DNA from: an uncultured Caryophanales bacterium
GTDB taxonomy: Bacteria; Bacillota_I; Bacilli_A; RFN20; CAG-288
DNA: 64,000 nucleotides
NCBI GenBank assembly: GCA_905211645.1
Contig: CAJMBK010000007.1
Coordinates: 24,013-88,012, forward strand
Direction: 5' to 3'
The translations under genes were made by a program, and so were the position numbers. The notes under the pieces were generated by a model that did not search any database, was not told the DNA's origin, and saw only the letters and a program-made list of their open reading frames with translations. Below, piece after piece: positions 54,705 to 63,972 of the stretch (the stretch's first letter is position 1; every line of letters begins with the position of its first letter).

Positions 54705-54769
54705 TGATTATTAAAGTATTAAAATAAATTGCTTTTACATATATAGATAATTAAGAGAGGAGATAGTCA

Positions 54770-56599
54770 ATGAAAAATATTCGTAATGTTGCAATTATCG
54801 CTCACGTTGACCATGGTAAAACTACCTTAGTTGACCAACTTTTGAAATTCTCCGGAACATTTAGAGAAAACGAACAAGTCGGTACTAGAGTTATGGATAA
54901 TAACGATATCGAAAAAGAAAGAGGTATTACCATTGTTTCTAAGCCTACTGCAATCAATTACAAAGATTATCGAATCAATATTTTAGATACTCCTGGACAC
55001 GCAGATTTCGCTGGTGAAGTCGAACGTATTATGAACATGGTTGATGGTGTTGTCTTAGTCGTCGATGCTTTCGAAGGTACCATGCCACAAACACGTTTCG
55101 TTTTAAAGACCGCATTGGAATACAACTTAAAGCCAATTGTTGTTGTCAATAAAGTTGATAGACCTAATGCCAATATTCAAAAGACTCTCGATGAAGTATT
55201 AGAGCTTTTCATCGAATTAGGTGCTGATGATTCACTCTTAGATTACAAGGTTATATTCACATCTGCATTGAAAGGTACATCCAGCTATTCAATGGATTTA
55301 TCCACACAAAAACCTGGTATGGAACCTATTTTTGAAACAATTATCAAAGAGATTCCTTCACCAAAAACTGACACCGAAGCTCCATTCCAATTCCAACCAA
55401 GCTTGTTAGATTACAATGATTACGTTGGTAAAATCGGTGTTGGCAGAGTCGAAAGAGGTACAATCCATCCTGGTGATATCGTCACCTGCATGAGATTAAA
55501 TGGTGAAAATAGAAACTTTAAAGTTCAAAAACTCTTCGGTTATATCGGACTTGATAGAGTTGAAATTATGGAAGCAAGTGCTGGTGATATCTGTGCTATC
55601 GCTGGTTTAGCTGACATCAATGTTGGTGAAACAATCTGCGACCCAAATAACCTTGAAAAGTTGCCTCCATTAAGAATTGACGAACCTACTTTGCAGATGA
55701 CATTTGCTGCAAATCACTCCCCATTTGCTGGTAAAGAAGGTAAGTTATTAACTTCTAAGAAGATTGAAGATAGACTTTACAAAGAGAGTCAAAGAGACGT
55801 TTCCTTACGTTTCAAAGCTCTTGCAAGTTCTGAAAGTTACATCGTCACCGGTAGAGGTGAATTGCACTTATCAGTTTTAATTGAAACCATGCGTAGAGAA
55901 GGTTTCGAACTTCAAGTTTCCAAGCCAGAAGTTATCATCAAGGTTATCGACGGTGTCGAATGCGAACCATTCGAAGACTTACAAATTGATGTCCCAGATC
56001 AATATGTCGGTGATGTCATGAACCTTTTAGGTGGTAGATATGCTGAATTGATCAATATGAATTCAGAGAATGGTCAAACAAGAATCAACTACGTCATCCC
56101 ATCCAGAGGTTTAATCTCTTTCATGACAAACTTCATGGTTTTGACTTCAGGTTACGGAATTGTTAACCACACCTTCAAGGAATTCAGACCTAAGATCCCT
56201 GCTGCAATCGGTAAGAGAAGTTTAGGTGTTTTAGTTGCAACTGATACAGGTATGTCAACCGCATACGCTTTAAAGCACACTGAAGAGAGAGGTACAATGT
56301 TTATTACTCCTGGTGTTGATGTTTACGAAGGTATGATCGTTGGTGAAAATAAATACAAGATGGATATGGGTGTTAACGTTGTTCAAACTAAATCCCTTGG
56401 TAACCAAAGATCTGCTAATAAAGACTTCACAGTTGTTTTGAAAGCTCCTAGAAAGATGTCCTTGGAAGAGTGTTTGGACTACATCAACCAAGATGAACTC
56501 TTGGAAGTTACTCCATCTTCATTAAGAATGAGAAAGAAGATTTTAAATCTCGCCGAGAGAAAGAAATATGAAGCTCATCACCCAGAAGAATATCAATAA
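54770..56599 (+). CDS. typA: Ribosome-associated translational GTPase TypA/BipA
   Basis: 609 residues. G1 AHVDHGKT (11-18), the effector threonine region [13 protein letters not shown]3 DTPGHADF, G4 NKVDRP and G5 SALKG are all present, followed by EF-G-like domains II, III and V and the BipA-specific C-terminal domain (HPEEYQ end). Acts on the ribosome under stress and in assembly. A GAGAGGAGA site precedes the ATG; promoter and palindrome lie upstream. Normal length. Confidence 0.97.
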   Translation: MKNIRNVAIIAHVDHGKTTLVDQLLKFSGTFRENEQVGTRVMDNNDIEKERGITIVSKPTAINYKDYRINILDTPGHADFAGEVERIMNMVDGVVLVVDAFEGTMPQTRFVLKTALEYNLKPIVVVNKVDRPNANIQKTLDEVLELFIELGADDSLLDYKVIFTSALKGTSSYSMDLSTQKPGMEPIFETIIKEIPSPKTDTEAPFQFQPSLLDYNDYVGKIGVGRVERGTIHPGDIVTCMRLNGENRNFKVQKLFGYIGLDRVEIMEASAGDICAIAGLADINVGETICDPNNLEKLPPLRIDEPTLQMTFAANHSPFAGKEGKLLTSKKIEDRLYKESQRDVSLRFKALASSESYIVTGRGELHLSVLIETMRREGFELQVSKPEVIIKVIDGVECEPFEDLQIDVPDQYVGDVMNLLGGRYAELINMNSENGQTRINYVIPSRGLISFMTNFMVLTSGYGIVNHTFKEFRPKIPAAIGKRSLGVLVATDTGMSTAYALKHTEERGTMFITPGVDVYEGMIVGENKYKMDMGVNVVQTKSLGNQRSANKDFTVVLKAPRKMSLEECLDYINQDELLEVTPSSLRMRKKILNLAERKKYEAHHPEEYQ

Positions 56600-56607
56600 T
56601 AACTATC

Positions 56608-56638
56608 ATGTCAACTTGTTTTCAAGTTGACATTTTTA
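56608..56638 (+). terminator. Intrinsic terminator of typA
   Basis: 11-bp perfect stem (56608-56618 with 56623-56633, loop TTTT) and T-run. Confidence 0.88.
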
Positions 56639-56654
56639 AATACAGAAAAGCGAT

Positions 56655-56664
56655 TGTATATAAT
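56655..56664 (+). promoter_or_regulatory. -10 promoter giving a probable leaderless mreB-like mRNA
   Basis: TATAAT at 56659-56664, eight bases before the ATG at 56673, with no Shine-Dalgarno in between. Confidence 0.5.
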
Positions 56665-56672
56665 ATATCTAT

Positions 56673-57668
56673 ATGAAACGCAATAAAGTTATCGGTATCG
56701 ATTTAGGTTCTAGCAATACCATCATCTATCTTTCTTCGATGGATAGCATCATTTTTAATGAGCCAACAATTATTGCCAGCGATAAATCTGGTACAAAAGA
56801 ATCAAATATCGGTTATATCGCAAAGAAAATGGTTGGTAGAACCCCTTATTCAATTGAAACGATTTCTTTTATTAAAAACGGATTGGTAACTTCAACTAAT
56901 CAGGCAATTTCCTATCTAAAAAGTGCCTTCAATAATTTGAAGTTAAATAAGGAATTAAGAAGTTCAACCTTGATTTTTGCTACTCCAGATGAAGTTAATG
57001 AAGTTCAACAGAACGCTCTTCTTGAAATAGCAAAAAACCTTAATGTTAAAGAGATTTACCTTGAACCTATTTCTAAATTGACCGCATTCGGCTGCGGAAT
57101 TTCACCTTATTCACCTTCTGGAAATATGTTTGTAAATATCGGTGGTGGATCTACTAATATTGGAGTTGTCGCATCTGGTGAACTTGTTAAAGGTAAAACG
57201 ATTCCTCTTGGAAGCGATAATTATGAAAAAGAGATTATCAGATTCATCCGTGATAAATACCATGTAATTATCGGTGAAAAGACTGCTGAAAATATTAAGA
57301 TTAAAATTGGTAATTTAAATAAAGCTAGTGAAAATAGAGCATTTGAAGTTAAAGGTCAGGATGTCATTTCATCTTTACCTCATAAATTTATCATCACTTC
57401 ACAGGAACTCTATTTCCCATTATCTAAAGTTGCTTCAGATATTGCTTTTGAAATCCAAAGATTCATCGAAAGCTTACCAACTGAATTAGCAAATGATGTT
57501 TCTTCCCTTGGTATCACATTTTCAGGTGGTGGTTCTTTACTTAATGAAACAAAGAAGTTTTTCTCCGATAAACTATCTGTTCAGTTTTCAATTTCTTCTA
57601 CACCAATGCTAACTGTAGTTAATGGCATCAGAGAATTACTCTCAAATGATGATGGAACATTCAACTAA
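56673..57668 (+). CDS. mreB: MreB-family actin-like protein
   Basis: 331 residues, actin/Hsp70 fold. Phosphate 1 loop IGIDLGSSNT (about 8-17; usual DLGTANT), inhibitory-loop region EPTIIASDKSG, phosphate 2 loop NIGGGSTNIGVV (about 160-171), and adenosine motif ITFSGGGSLL near the end. MreB filaments guide cell shape. It is diverged from standard MreB and is alone: no mreC/mreD or divisome genes follow. In lineages with reduced walls several MreB paralogues occur, so this may be one of several. Leaderless start is likely. Confidence 0.85.
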   Translation: MKRNKVIGIDLGSSNTIIYLSSMDSIIFNEPTIIASDKSGTKESNIGYIAKKMVGRTPYSIETISFIKNGLVTSTNQAISYLKSAFNNLKLNKELRSSTLIFATPDEVNEVQQNALLEIAKNLNVKEIYLEPISKLTAFGCGISPYSPSGNMFVNIGGGSTNIGVVASGELVKGKTIPLGSDNYEKEIIRFIRDKYHVIIGEKTAENIKIKIGNLNKASENRAFEVKGQDVISSLPHKFIITSQELYFPLSKVASDIAFEIQRFIESLPTELANDVSSLGITFSGGGSLLNETKKFFSDKLSVQFSISSTPMLTVVNGIRELLSNDDGTFN

Positions 57669-57681
57669 AATTTAAAAATGT

Positions 57682-57722
57682 AACTGTCGAAAGATAAAGA
57701 TATCGAGTAGACAGTTTTTTTG
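57682..57722 (+). terminator. Terminator of the mreB-like gene
   Basis: 7-bp stem AACTGTC (57682-57688) with GACAGTT (57710-57716) followed by a T-run; the loop may hold extra pairing. Confidence 0.65.
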
Positions 57723-57898
57723 ATAGAAAAAATTAAATAAATTTTTAGAAAAACTAATCAACTGCCCACTTTTTGGGGTAGTAAAATTTATAAATATTTA
57801 TTTAAAATCACTAATTAATTGCAAATTTTGTGGTCGTAAAATATTTTTTAACCTCTCATTTTTATCAAAATTTTTATTTCCTAAAATTGTTTACAAGA

Positions 57899-58000
57899 AA
57901 GACGTTACGAGTCTTGTATAGACACTTTCAGCAAAATTTATTTCAGTCTTATGAACAGATTTGCATATAAACGTAAAATTTGTGACAGAAAGCGTGTCTA
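57899..58000 (+). promoter_or_regulatory. Nested inverted repeats upstream of the DUF2828 gene
   Basis: AAGAC (57899-57903) pairs with GTCTT (about 57911-57915). TAGACAC-TTTC (57919-57929) pairs with GAAA-gc-GTGTCTA (57988-58000), and inside it CAAAATTTA pairs with TAAAATTTG with one mismatch. Either an operator set around a promoter (TATAGA at 57917-57922) or a folded RNA of about 80 bases. Confidence 0.4.
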
Positions 58001-58028
58001 GTTTATTTTTGGATAAAGGAGGTCTGAT

Positions 58029-59456
58029 ATGACTATTATTAACTCAGTAACTTTAGATAGAGAGCTTCTTACTACTAATGATTCCTTATTGGATCTCTTT
58101 TACCTTGTTGGTAATTCAAGAGAAAATCCTAAGAATGTTATTCCTAGTTTCTCTCGCTTATATTCCACAGATAAAGAGAGTGCTTTATCTGTTATGCTTT
58201 ACTCACGAGATATTAAAAACGGTCTCGGTGAAAGAGAAGTTTTTAGAAAGATGCTTAAATTCGTAGCAATTCAAGATCCTAAATTCGTCTCTAAGATTTT
58301 TGATATGATTCCTAAATTCGGTAGATATGATGATTTGTTATGCCTTTTAGGAACCTCTGTTGAACCTAAACTTATCAATTATATTAAGACTACTTTAACT
58401 GGTAGACCTACTCTTGAAAAAGGTTTACTTGCTAAGTGGTTGCCATCTTTTAATTGCTCAAACAACGAAAAGAAGACTTTGGCTAAGTATATTATGAAGA
58501 AGTTAGGTATGAAGGAAGCTGAATATAGAAAAATGCTTTCAAAATACCGCTCTACTTGTGTAATTGAAAATAAGATCAATAACTTGGATTTCACCTTCAA
58601 CTATGAAGATGTTCCATCTTTGGCTATGCAAAAATATGAGGACTTATTTAAAAAGTATGATGCCGTTAGATTCGATGAGTATCTTAAAAAAGTTGCGGCT
58701 GATAAAGCTAATTTTGCTACCGATACTTTAACTCCTTATGATGTCTATAAGACATTTATTTCAAACCCAAATCGCAGAAACAGTGATGTTATGAATTTGG
58801 CTAATTTGAAATGGGAAGGTTTAAAAGAATCTATGAAATATGATATGAAGGATACTTTAGTTATCGCCTTCACTCCATATTGCAGACAGGACAATTCTCA
58901 GGATAAAGTTTATGCTTTATCTATCCTTGCTAGCGAGTGTGTTGAAGGAAAATTGGGTTCTAGAATTATTTGTATGAGAAATAATGATTGCTCTACTGTC
59001 TACGATTTTAGAGAATCATCTTTTGCTGAAAAAGCAATTGCTTTAAATGGTGATTGTTACAATAAAATCTTCAATCTCGTTAATTCCCAAAACCTTTTGA
59101 AGGTTTTAAAAACTGCTTTGATGGATGGTGAAAATATCATTCCTTTAAAGAATATTCTTGTTGTTGGTAATTCATCAGCAAAAGAATTTTTAAAGATGAA
59201 AGAGGAACTTGATGATGCTTTGAATGATATTTGTAGCTTATTCCACTACAAGGATTTAAATTACGCTTATTTATCCGTAGTAAATGATAACTTACGTTAT
59301 CCATTTAATAAGGATTCTAAGTGGTTGATGATCTCTGGCTCTGATAAGAATGCTGTTAAGTACTTCTTTAAGAATAAGAGCTTCAACACCCTTGAGTATG
59401 TTGAATTGGTTCTTTCTAGATATAGAAATATTGTCAAAAAATTAATGGGTAAGTAG
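58029..59456 (+). CDS. DUF2828-family (TROVE/Ro60-like plus vWA) protein with altered MIDAS
   Basis: 475 residues. The N-terminal helical region has the DUF2828 pattern: SVMLYSRDIKNGLGEREVFR (compare R-x-x-x-GKGER), IPKFGRYDDLLCLLG (compare YGRWxDL), KGLLAKWLPSFN (compare AKWxPS), YRKMLSKYRSTCVIENKI and VPSLAMQKYEDLFKKYD, then FDEYLKKVAADKA. The C-terminal part (from about 272) corresponds to the vWA domain, but the MIDAS DxSxS is not there: the stretch reads LVIAFTPYC (277-285), giving Ala, Thr and Tyr. DUF2828 proteins share architecture with the RNA-binding Ro60/TROVE proteins; RNA binding here is inference. A GGAGG site precedes the ATG. It converges on a WYL regulator with 7 bases between stops. 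Confidence 0.75.
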   Translation: MTIINSVTLDRELLTTNDSLLDLFYLVGNSRENPKNVIPSFSRLYSTDKESALSVMLYSRDIKNGLGEREVFRKMLKFVAIQDPKFVSKIFDMIPKFGRYDDLLCLLGTSVEPKLINYIKTTLTGRPTLEKGLLAKWLPSFNCSNNEKKTLAKYIMKKLGMKEAEYRKMLSKYRSTCVIENKINNLDFTFNYEDVPSLAMQKYEDLFKKYDAVRFDEYLKKVAADKANFATDTLTPYDVYKTFISNPNRRNSDVMNLANLKWEGLKESMKYDMKDTLVIAFTPYCRQDNSQDKVYALSILASECVEGKLGSRIICMRNNDCSTVYDFRESSFAEKAIALNGDCYNKIFNLVNSQNLLKVLKTALMDGENIIPLKNILVVGNSSAKEFLKMKEELDDALNDICSLFHYKDLNYAYLSVVNDNLRYPFNKDSKWLMISGSDKNAVKYFFKNKSFNTLEYVELVLSRYRNIVKKLMGK

Positions 59457-59480
59457 TTTGGAGCTACTTATCCATTTTTT
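59447..59480. terminator. Terminator overlapping the ends of the convergent DUF2828 and WYL genes
   Basis: 10-bp stem with one G-T pair (59447-59456 with 59465-59474) followed by ATTTTTT. The stem includes the stop codon of the plus-strand gene and the last codons of the minus-strand gene. Confidence 0.65.
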
Positions 59481-60474
59481 CAGCTTTATATGCCATCTTT
59501 TTATAAGCATCTTTATGATACTTTAATAATCTCTTTCTAAGAAAATTAGGCTTGATAACTCTTATCTCACCGCCAAAACGAGAAAAGTATTGGTAAAGTT
59601 GCTCGTAAGAGCAGTTAAAAAACATTGTCTCACCTTCAATTTTATCAGGAATTGGTCGGTAAACATACATCCTGTCAAAGAGTTTTAAACCTCTCTTAGT
59701 AAATTCAATAATCGTTTCTTGTTCATTTGGATAATAGACATATTGAGCACCATATTTAGTTATCTTTTTACATAAAGCAATTTCTTCTTCAGTAAATGAA
59801 GTTGTTTCTTTTGTGACTAAGCAATCTTTAACTTTTGACAATCTGAAACTTTGAATTGCACCATGACCATTTTTACAAAGGATGTAGTTGAAAGTTTCAT
59901 CCTTGATGATGGCAATTGAATAAGGAGAAAGTTTTTCTCTGTCATCTTTATTGTATTCAGTACATAGGATTACTTTTTTAGAATCTTTGATAGCTTCTTC
60001 AACTTTAGCTAATGTTTCTTTGCAGATGATTCTTTCTCTTTTAAATTGTGGCATGGAAACATAAGACAAGAATAAATTTCTGAAATAATCGGAAATTGAA
60101 GAGTTTTTGAGTAATTTATTTTCTATGTAATTAACTAGATAAACACTATCTTTATTAGGTCTAAAAGATAAATAAGTTGAGTATTTATCTTCCTTTTTGA
60201 ACTTGCTATCGATAATTCTTAATGAATCGTAAATAAAAGGTTCTAAATCACCTTTAATTGAATATTTCTCAATTAAAGTATTGATCTTGTTGAACTTCTC
60301 AGCTTCATTTTTAGAGAATTCATCGAAGTAATTTGTTATTAAAACATTCAAAAACTTATTTAAGTTTGCTGTGTTATCATTCTTTTTAAATTCGAATAAT
60401 TCAGCATCCTTAATTAGAATCATCTTCAATTCAGGTGTGACAAATATCTTTATTTTCTCGTAGCTATCCAACAT
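59464..60474 (-). CDS. WYL-domain regulator with ribbon-helix-helix-like N-terminus
   Basis: 336 residues from the ATG at 60474. N-terminal part KIKIFVTPELKMILIKDAEL then NLNKFLNVLITNYFDEF (about 6-55) looks like the ribbon-helix-helix start found on many Bacillota WYL proteins. The WYL domain (about 165-245) contains SPYSIAIIKDETFNYILCKN and SFRLSKVKDC, and the C-terminal extension ends FFNCSYEQLYQYFSRFGGEI, LRKRLLKYHKDAYKKM. WYL domains bind nucleic acid or nucleotide ligands and often control defence or damage-response genes. It faces the DUF2828 gene tail to tail. No ribosome binding site; TAAAAT seven bases upstream suggests a leaderless start. Confidence 0.82.
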   Translation of the reverse strand: MLDSYEKIKIFVTPELKMILIKDAELFEFKKNDNTANLNKFLNVLITNYFDEFSKNEAEKFNKINTLIEKYSIKGDLEPFIYDSLRIIDSKFKKEDKYSTYLSFRPNKDSVYLVNYIENKLLKNSSISDYFRNLFLSYVSMPQFKRERIICKETLAKVEEAIKDSKKVILCTEYNKDDREKLSPYSIAIIKDETFNYILCKNGHGAIQSFRLSKVKDCLVTKETTSFTEEEIALCKKITKYGAQYVYYPNEQETIIEFTKRGLKLFDRMYVYRPIPDKIEGETMFFNCSYEQLYQYFSRFGGEIRVIKPNFLRKRLLKYHKDAYKKMAYKAEKMDK

Positions 60475-60481
60475 CAAATTT

Positions 60482-60487
60482 ATTTTA
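60482..60487 (-). promoter_or_regulatory. Probable -10 of the WYL gene
   Basis: TAAAAT on the minus strand (60487-60482), separated from the ATG at 60474 by seven bases, between it and the terminator of the preceding gene. Confidence 0.35.
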
Positions 60488-60507
60488 CTAAATTGGAAAT
60501 GTTTATA

Positions 60508-60541
60508 GTAAAAATCTCTTCAGCATGACTGCTGAAGAGAT
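60508..60541 (-). terminator. Intrinsic terminator of the DUF898 gene
   Basis: 11-bp perfect stem (60514-60524 with 60531-60541, loop ATGACT) followed on the minus strand by a T-run. Confidence 0.88.
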
Positions 60542-60545
60542 AGGT

Positions 60546-63500
60546 TTAACCTTGGTAATTGCAGTTGAATGTAACACCTTCGGTGTTTGTTAAGTAGTCT
60601 AAACATTCTTCTGTAAAGTAAGTTTGAGCATCTTCATAACTACCTTTATAATTAACAATCAATTTAGAATTGTGTGATGAAGGATTAATATCAAATGGGT
60701 TACCATACATTCTCAACTTTATTTGATTGATATTAATAGTTGCGGTTGAATTGCTATTTCCATAAAGAGCCAAACAATCATCTGTTAAAGTTAATGAATT
60801 AATGTCATCATCACCAATGGTAGTTTCAATGTTTAAGATAACTTCATTTTTATAGTCTATACTAAGTGAATTATCTTCAAAGAATAAATGCTTTTGCTTC
60901 CTGTTAAAAAATGAAGGAGCTTCAGTTGGGTCAAGATGAGTTCTTGTGTATCCTAATCTAGAAATGATGAAATTTTCGATTACGAATAATTCATTTTCGT
61001 ATTCATCCTTCCCCAAATAATCATAAAGATCACAGATATAGTCGAATTTAAAACTTGGATCAAGAGCAATATCATCTGCAAATGTGATTGAATTTAATTG
61101 AGCCCTAAAGTAACTTACTTTTTTATTCTTTCCAGTGTATCCTTTTTCAAAGTGTAGGCTTGCTGAGTCAAAATTTGAAATCATTTTGCCATAATCTACG
61201 TAATCAGATGAAATTGTGATATCGATATGATTTTTATTAATTTCGTTGATGACATATCCTAATTCAGTTGTACCTTTATTAAGTGTAACTTTATCAAAGA
61301 AAGGTTCTAAATCAGAATTTTCCTCAAGTGAATAATTGTGAGTTTCAGCGGTTTCAAATTCTTCTCCATTGAATAAATTTCTGAATGTATACTTAATAGT
61401 GTAAGAGATTTGATCTTTATTTAATGATGATGAAACTACACTTCCTTTTGTCAAAAAGATATTATATCCATAGTCTTCAATGTGATGTCCATGACCACTG
61501 TGATCCGATGTTTTTGTCCACTCTATTACATCCAAATTGAAAGTACCAATTAAATTTACTTCTTTTTCATTATGTAAGTCTTCACTGATAAAATAGTCTA
61601 ATGTTGTTTCATTTGTTATGAATGATAATTCATCTTCCATCTGTTTTTCAATGTAGTGAGTATCTGTTTCAGTGAAAGAGTTATATACTTTATTAAAATC
61701 TACTTTTTCAGCAAGACCATAGAATGCTTCAAGTTTATTATTGGAATCAAACTTTGCATATGCGACAGCGAATTCATAATCTTCGACGTTAAAGTTATTA
61801 AAAACAGTTAAATTATTGTAAGTTCCATTTTCGGTTCCAAACTTAAGGATTTCAGCCTTATCGGAACCAATTTTTATTGTTTCTGCTAATTTATTTAATT
61901 TTTCTTTGTTCTTATATAATTGATCCATTTTATAAGTGCTGTAATTAATTGAACCACAGGTAATACTAAAGATGGATCCACCTAATAAACAGATAACTGG
62001 AATGGTGGCGGCTACAACCTTTCTTGAAGTTGAAACTTTGAATACTTTACTAGGTGAAGACTTAAGAGTTTGTTGAGCAATCTTCAATTCTTTTGGATAT
62101 TTATTAATGTCAACAGGTAAATCAATGTCTTCTTCAACAGGGGAAGCATTTTGTGTTAATAAAGAAATATCCCTAATTTTCTTACTTAAATTGACACCAG
62201 GAGCAAAGTGAGTATGCTTTGTTATCCATTTCTCAATTTTGTATTTTGCGATAAATGAATAGATAAATAAAGTACAAATTGTAAGTAATGCCCAAAGTAA
62301 GTTTTTGGCAAATAATTGCTTACCTGTACCATCGAAATATAATCTTTTACCATCGTAGACGGTGTTATTAATTCTGTATCTAGCAACTAGACAGCTAAAA
62401 TAAGTTCTGCAGATAAATAATGTGCAAAGTGAACCGATAAAAGCAAGAATTTTTAAAAGAGTTAATTTGAACGCACTACCGGTATATGTACCTAAACAAA
62501 CAGCATTTTCTCCTGCGATTCTTGTATTACTTGCAGCCCATTTTTGAGCTTTAGCCCCCTTATCCTCACCTTTAAATTTCTTATTCACCAGACCGTAAAT
62601 TCCAAGTGTGATTACATTTAAAAAGGAGTTTTTAAAATTCATCCACCAAACTTGTAAGAAGTTTCCTCTGAATTTTAGCTTATGTCCATCGATAATGGTG
62701 TTGTTAACTTGGTATTTGGTGTCAACAACAACAGCATGGTAAGAGATTATTCCTAAAGTTAACCATCTAAGTAAAAAGAAATTTAAAACTGCCATGTGAA
62801 CTTTATGCAAGCAATATTTAACTAATGTTCCTTTAAACTTAGATTCACCAATGACTTTGCTATCTAATACAGAACTGAAACTGTATTTTTGAAGAATGCT
62901 ATTTACTTCTTCAATGTTGTTACTATTGTAAGCAGATTTTAATTGATTCTTAACTGCTTTAGCAGTTCTCTTATTTTCTAAATATCTTACGTTGTTGTAG
63001 ATGGTAAGAAGAATTGCCTTGAATTGATATTTATCTTTAATTTCGAAGGTGTTATTTTTAGAGTTAGCATAATTCGTAAGTTGTAAGAATCTATCATCCG
63101 ATTTTTTTGCAGATGACTTATTGATATTGTTTTTCTTTTCTTCTAATTTATCTTTTTGAATTTGCTCTTTAGCTTTTTGATAGTTATTTTGATTATTGAT
63201 TATTAGTTCAGCGTAATCTTTTTCAACAGATGCTAGGAAATCATAGACTTTTGTATAGTCTTTTGTTTTCTTTAGTTCATCTTTTAAACTTTCTCTAGTA
63301 TATTCAGTATTCTTATATCTTGGTGAGTATTCTTGTAAAATTTCATAATGGGCAAAAATCTTTTTAAATCTCTTTCTGTAACCTACATATCTGACGGCAT
63401 AAAAGAATAAGATTCCAAAGATTATATAAGCAACAATTCCTGAAACAACAATCAGTGGAACAAATGATCCTGGACCGTATGTCAGAGAACCAACTGTACA

Positions 63501-63623
63501 TCCAATGGCTGCAATAAATATGATAATTAATAAAACTACAAGTGGAATTAGTATACCTATATTCCCTAAAAGTCTTTTTACCGCTCTTTTCTTTACTTGT
63601 GCGGATTCATTTTTGTTTAGCAT
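60546..63623 (-). CDS. Large DUF898 (YjgN-like) membrane protein with extracytoplasmic C-terminus
   Basis: 1025 residues. Two N-terminal helices (about 18-43 and 48-75), a charged cytoplasmic region (about 80-260), then two DUF898-like blocks (about 270-350 and 370-470) with the typical pattern WWMNFKNSFLNVITLGIYGL, YQVNNTIIDGHKLKFRGN and YRINNTVYDGKRLYFDGTG. A further helix near 530-552 precedes a long extracytoplasmic C-terminal region (about 555-1025) of unknown fold with many Asp, Asn, Thr. The family's function is unknown. The start follows AAAGGAG. A (AT)14 tract lies 35 bases upstream in the promoter region. Confidence 0.72.
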   Translation of the reverse strand: MLNKNESAQVKKRAVKRLLGNIGILIPLVVLLIIIFIAAIGCTVGSLTYGPGSFVPLIVVSGIVAYIIFGILFFYAVRYVGYRKRFKKIFAHYEILQEYSPRYKNTEYTRESLKDELKKTKDYTKVYDFLASVEKDYAELIINNQNNYQKAKEQIQKDKLEEKKNNINKSSAKKSDDRFLQLTNYANSKNNTFEIKDKYQFKAILLTIYNNVRYLENKRTAKAVKNQLKSAYNSNNIEEVNSILQKYSFSSVLDSKVIGESKFKGTLVKYCLHKVHMAVLNFFLLRWLTLGIISYHAVVVDTKYQVNNTIIDGHKLKFRGNFLQVWWMNFKNSFLNVITLGIYGLVNKKFKGEDKGAKAQKWAASNTRIAGENAVCLGTYTGSAFKLTLLKILAFIGSLCTLFICRTYFSCLVARYRINNTVYDGKRLYFDGTGKQLFAKNLLWALLTICTLFIYSFIAKYKIEKWITKHTHFAPGVNLSKKIRDISLLTQNASPVEEDIDLPVDINKYPKELKIAQQTLKSSPSKVFKVSTSRKVVAATIPVICLLGGSIFSITCGSINYSTYKMDQLYKNKEKLNKLAETIKIGSDKAEILKFGTENGTYNNLTVFNNFNVEDYEFAVAYAKFDSNNKLEAFYGLAEKVDFNKVYNSFTETDTHYIEKQMEDELSFITNETTLDYFISEDLHNEKEVNLIGTFNLDVIEWTKTSDHSGHGHHIEDYGYNIFLTKGSVVSSSLNKDQISYTIKYTFRNLFNGEEFETAETHNYSLEENSDLEPFFDKVTLNKGTTELGYVINEINKNHIDITISSDYVDYGKMISNFDSASLHFEKGYTGKNKKVSYFRAQLNSITFADDIALDPSFKFDYICDLYDYLGKDEYENELFVIENFIISRLGYTRTHLDPTEAPSFFNRKQKHLFFEDNSLSIDYKNEVILNIETTIGDDDINSLTLTDDCLALYGNSNSTATININQIKLRMYGNPFDINPSSHNSKLIVNYKGSYEDAQTYFTEECLDYLTNTEGVTFNCNYQG

Positions 63624-63651
63624 AAATTCTCCTTTCTCAAACTTTAGGGAA

Positions 63652-63688
<37 letters not shown>

Positions 63689-63799
63689 GTTAACAATCTT
63701 GAATAGAAATTTTAAGTTGTTAATTTTTAATTTAATTTTTGAGAACAGACTAATTATTGATTTTTAAAAATTTTAAAAAATGTAATATTTTTACAAAGT

Positions 63800-63827
63800 T
63801 TGATAATTTATAAGCATTTTTTAAAAT
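63800..63827 (+). promoter_or_regulatory. Candidate promoter of a small RNA
   Basis: TTGATA (63800-63805), 16-base spacer, TAAAAT (63822-63827) in a region without genes. Confidence 0.4.
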
Positions 63828-63833
63828 ATTTCT

Positions 63834-63972
63834 AAAGCGAATAGGCAAAAGTATTACGTTTTTTATTTCTTACTAAAGATAAATAGTAATCATTTAGGAA
63901 AACTTGTTAAGTTTCAAAGTTAGCGCAAGTAAAAATCGAATTGCTTAGAACACCGCTTGGTGTTCTATTTTT
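63834..63972 (+). ncRNA. Candidate small RNA or terminated leader
   Basis: About 140 bases between the promoter-like elements at 63800-63827 and a strong intrinsic terminator at 63946-63972. It holds small hairpins (TTACT...AGTAA and ACTTG...CAAGT). There is no ORF. It may be a free small RNA, or an attenuated leader of a gene to the right of the window. Confidence 0.35.
63946..63972 (+). terminator. Intrinsic terminator without an upstream gene
   Basis: 9-bp perfect stem (63946-63954 with 63959-63967, loop GCTT) followed by TTTTT. Confidence 0.8.

Larger units (their letters stand above)
54304..54769. other. Divergent intergenic region between ftsK and typA
   Basis: 466 bases, very AT-rich, no supported ORF. 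It holds the ftsK -10 (54328-54333, minus), a 24-bp palindrome (54658-54681) and the typA -10 (54699-54704). The middle (54360-54650) shows nothing I can name. Confidence 0.55.
57669..58028. other. 360-base non-coding region before the DUF2828 gene
   Basis: It has the mreB terminator at the left, then AT-rich sequence with CCCAC-TTTTT-GGGG (about 57765-57779), and at the right an unusual set of inverted repeats at 57899-58000. No ORF is supported. The gene's GGAGG site is at 58017-58022. Confidence 0.5.

Noticed and set aside
63940..63972. T-box leader end at the right edge
   Set aside because: The hairpin lacks the T-box GGTGG/NACCGCG antiterminator sequence, and no upstream T-box stem I features are visible.
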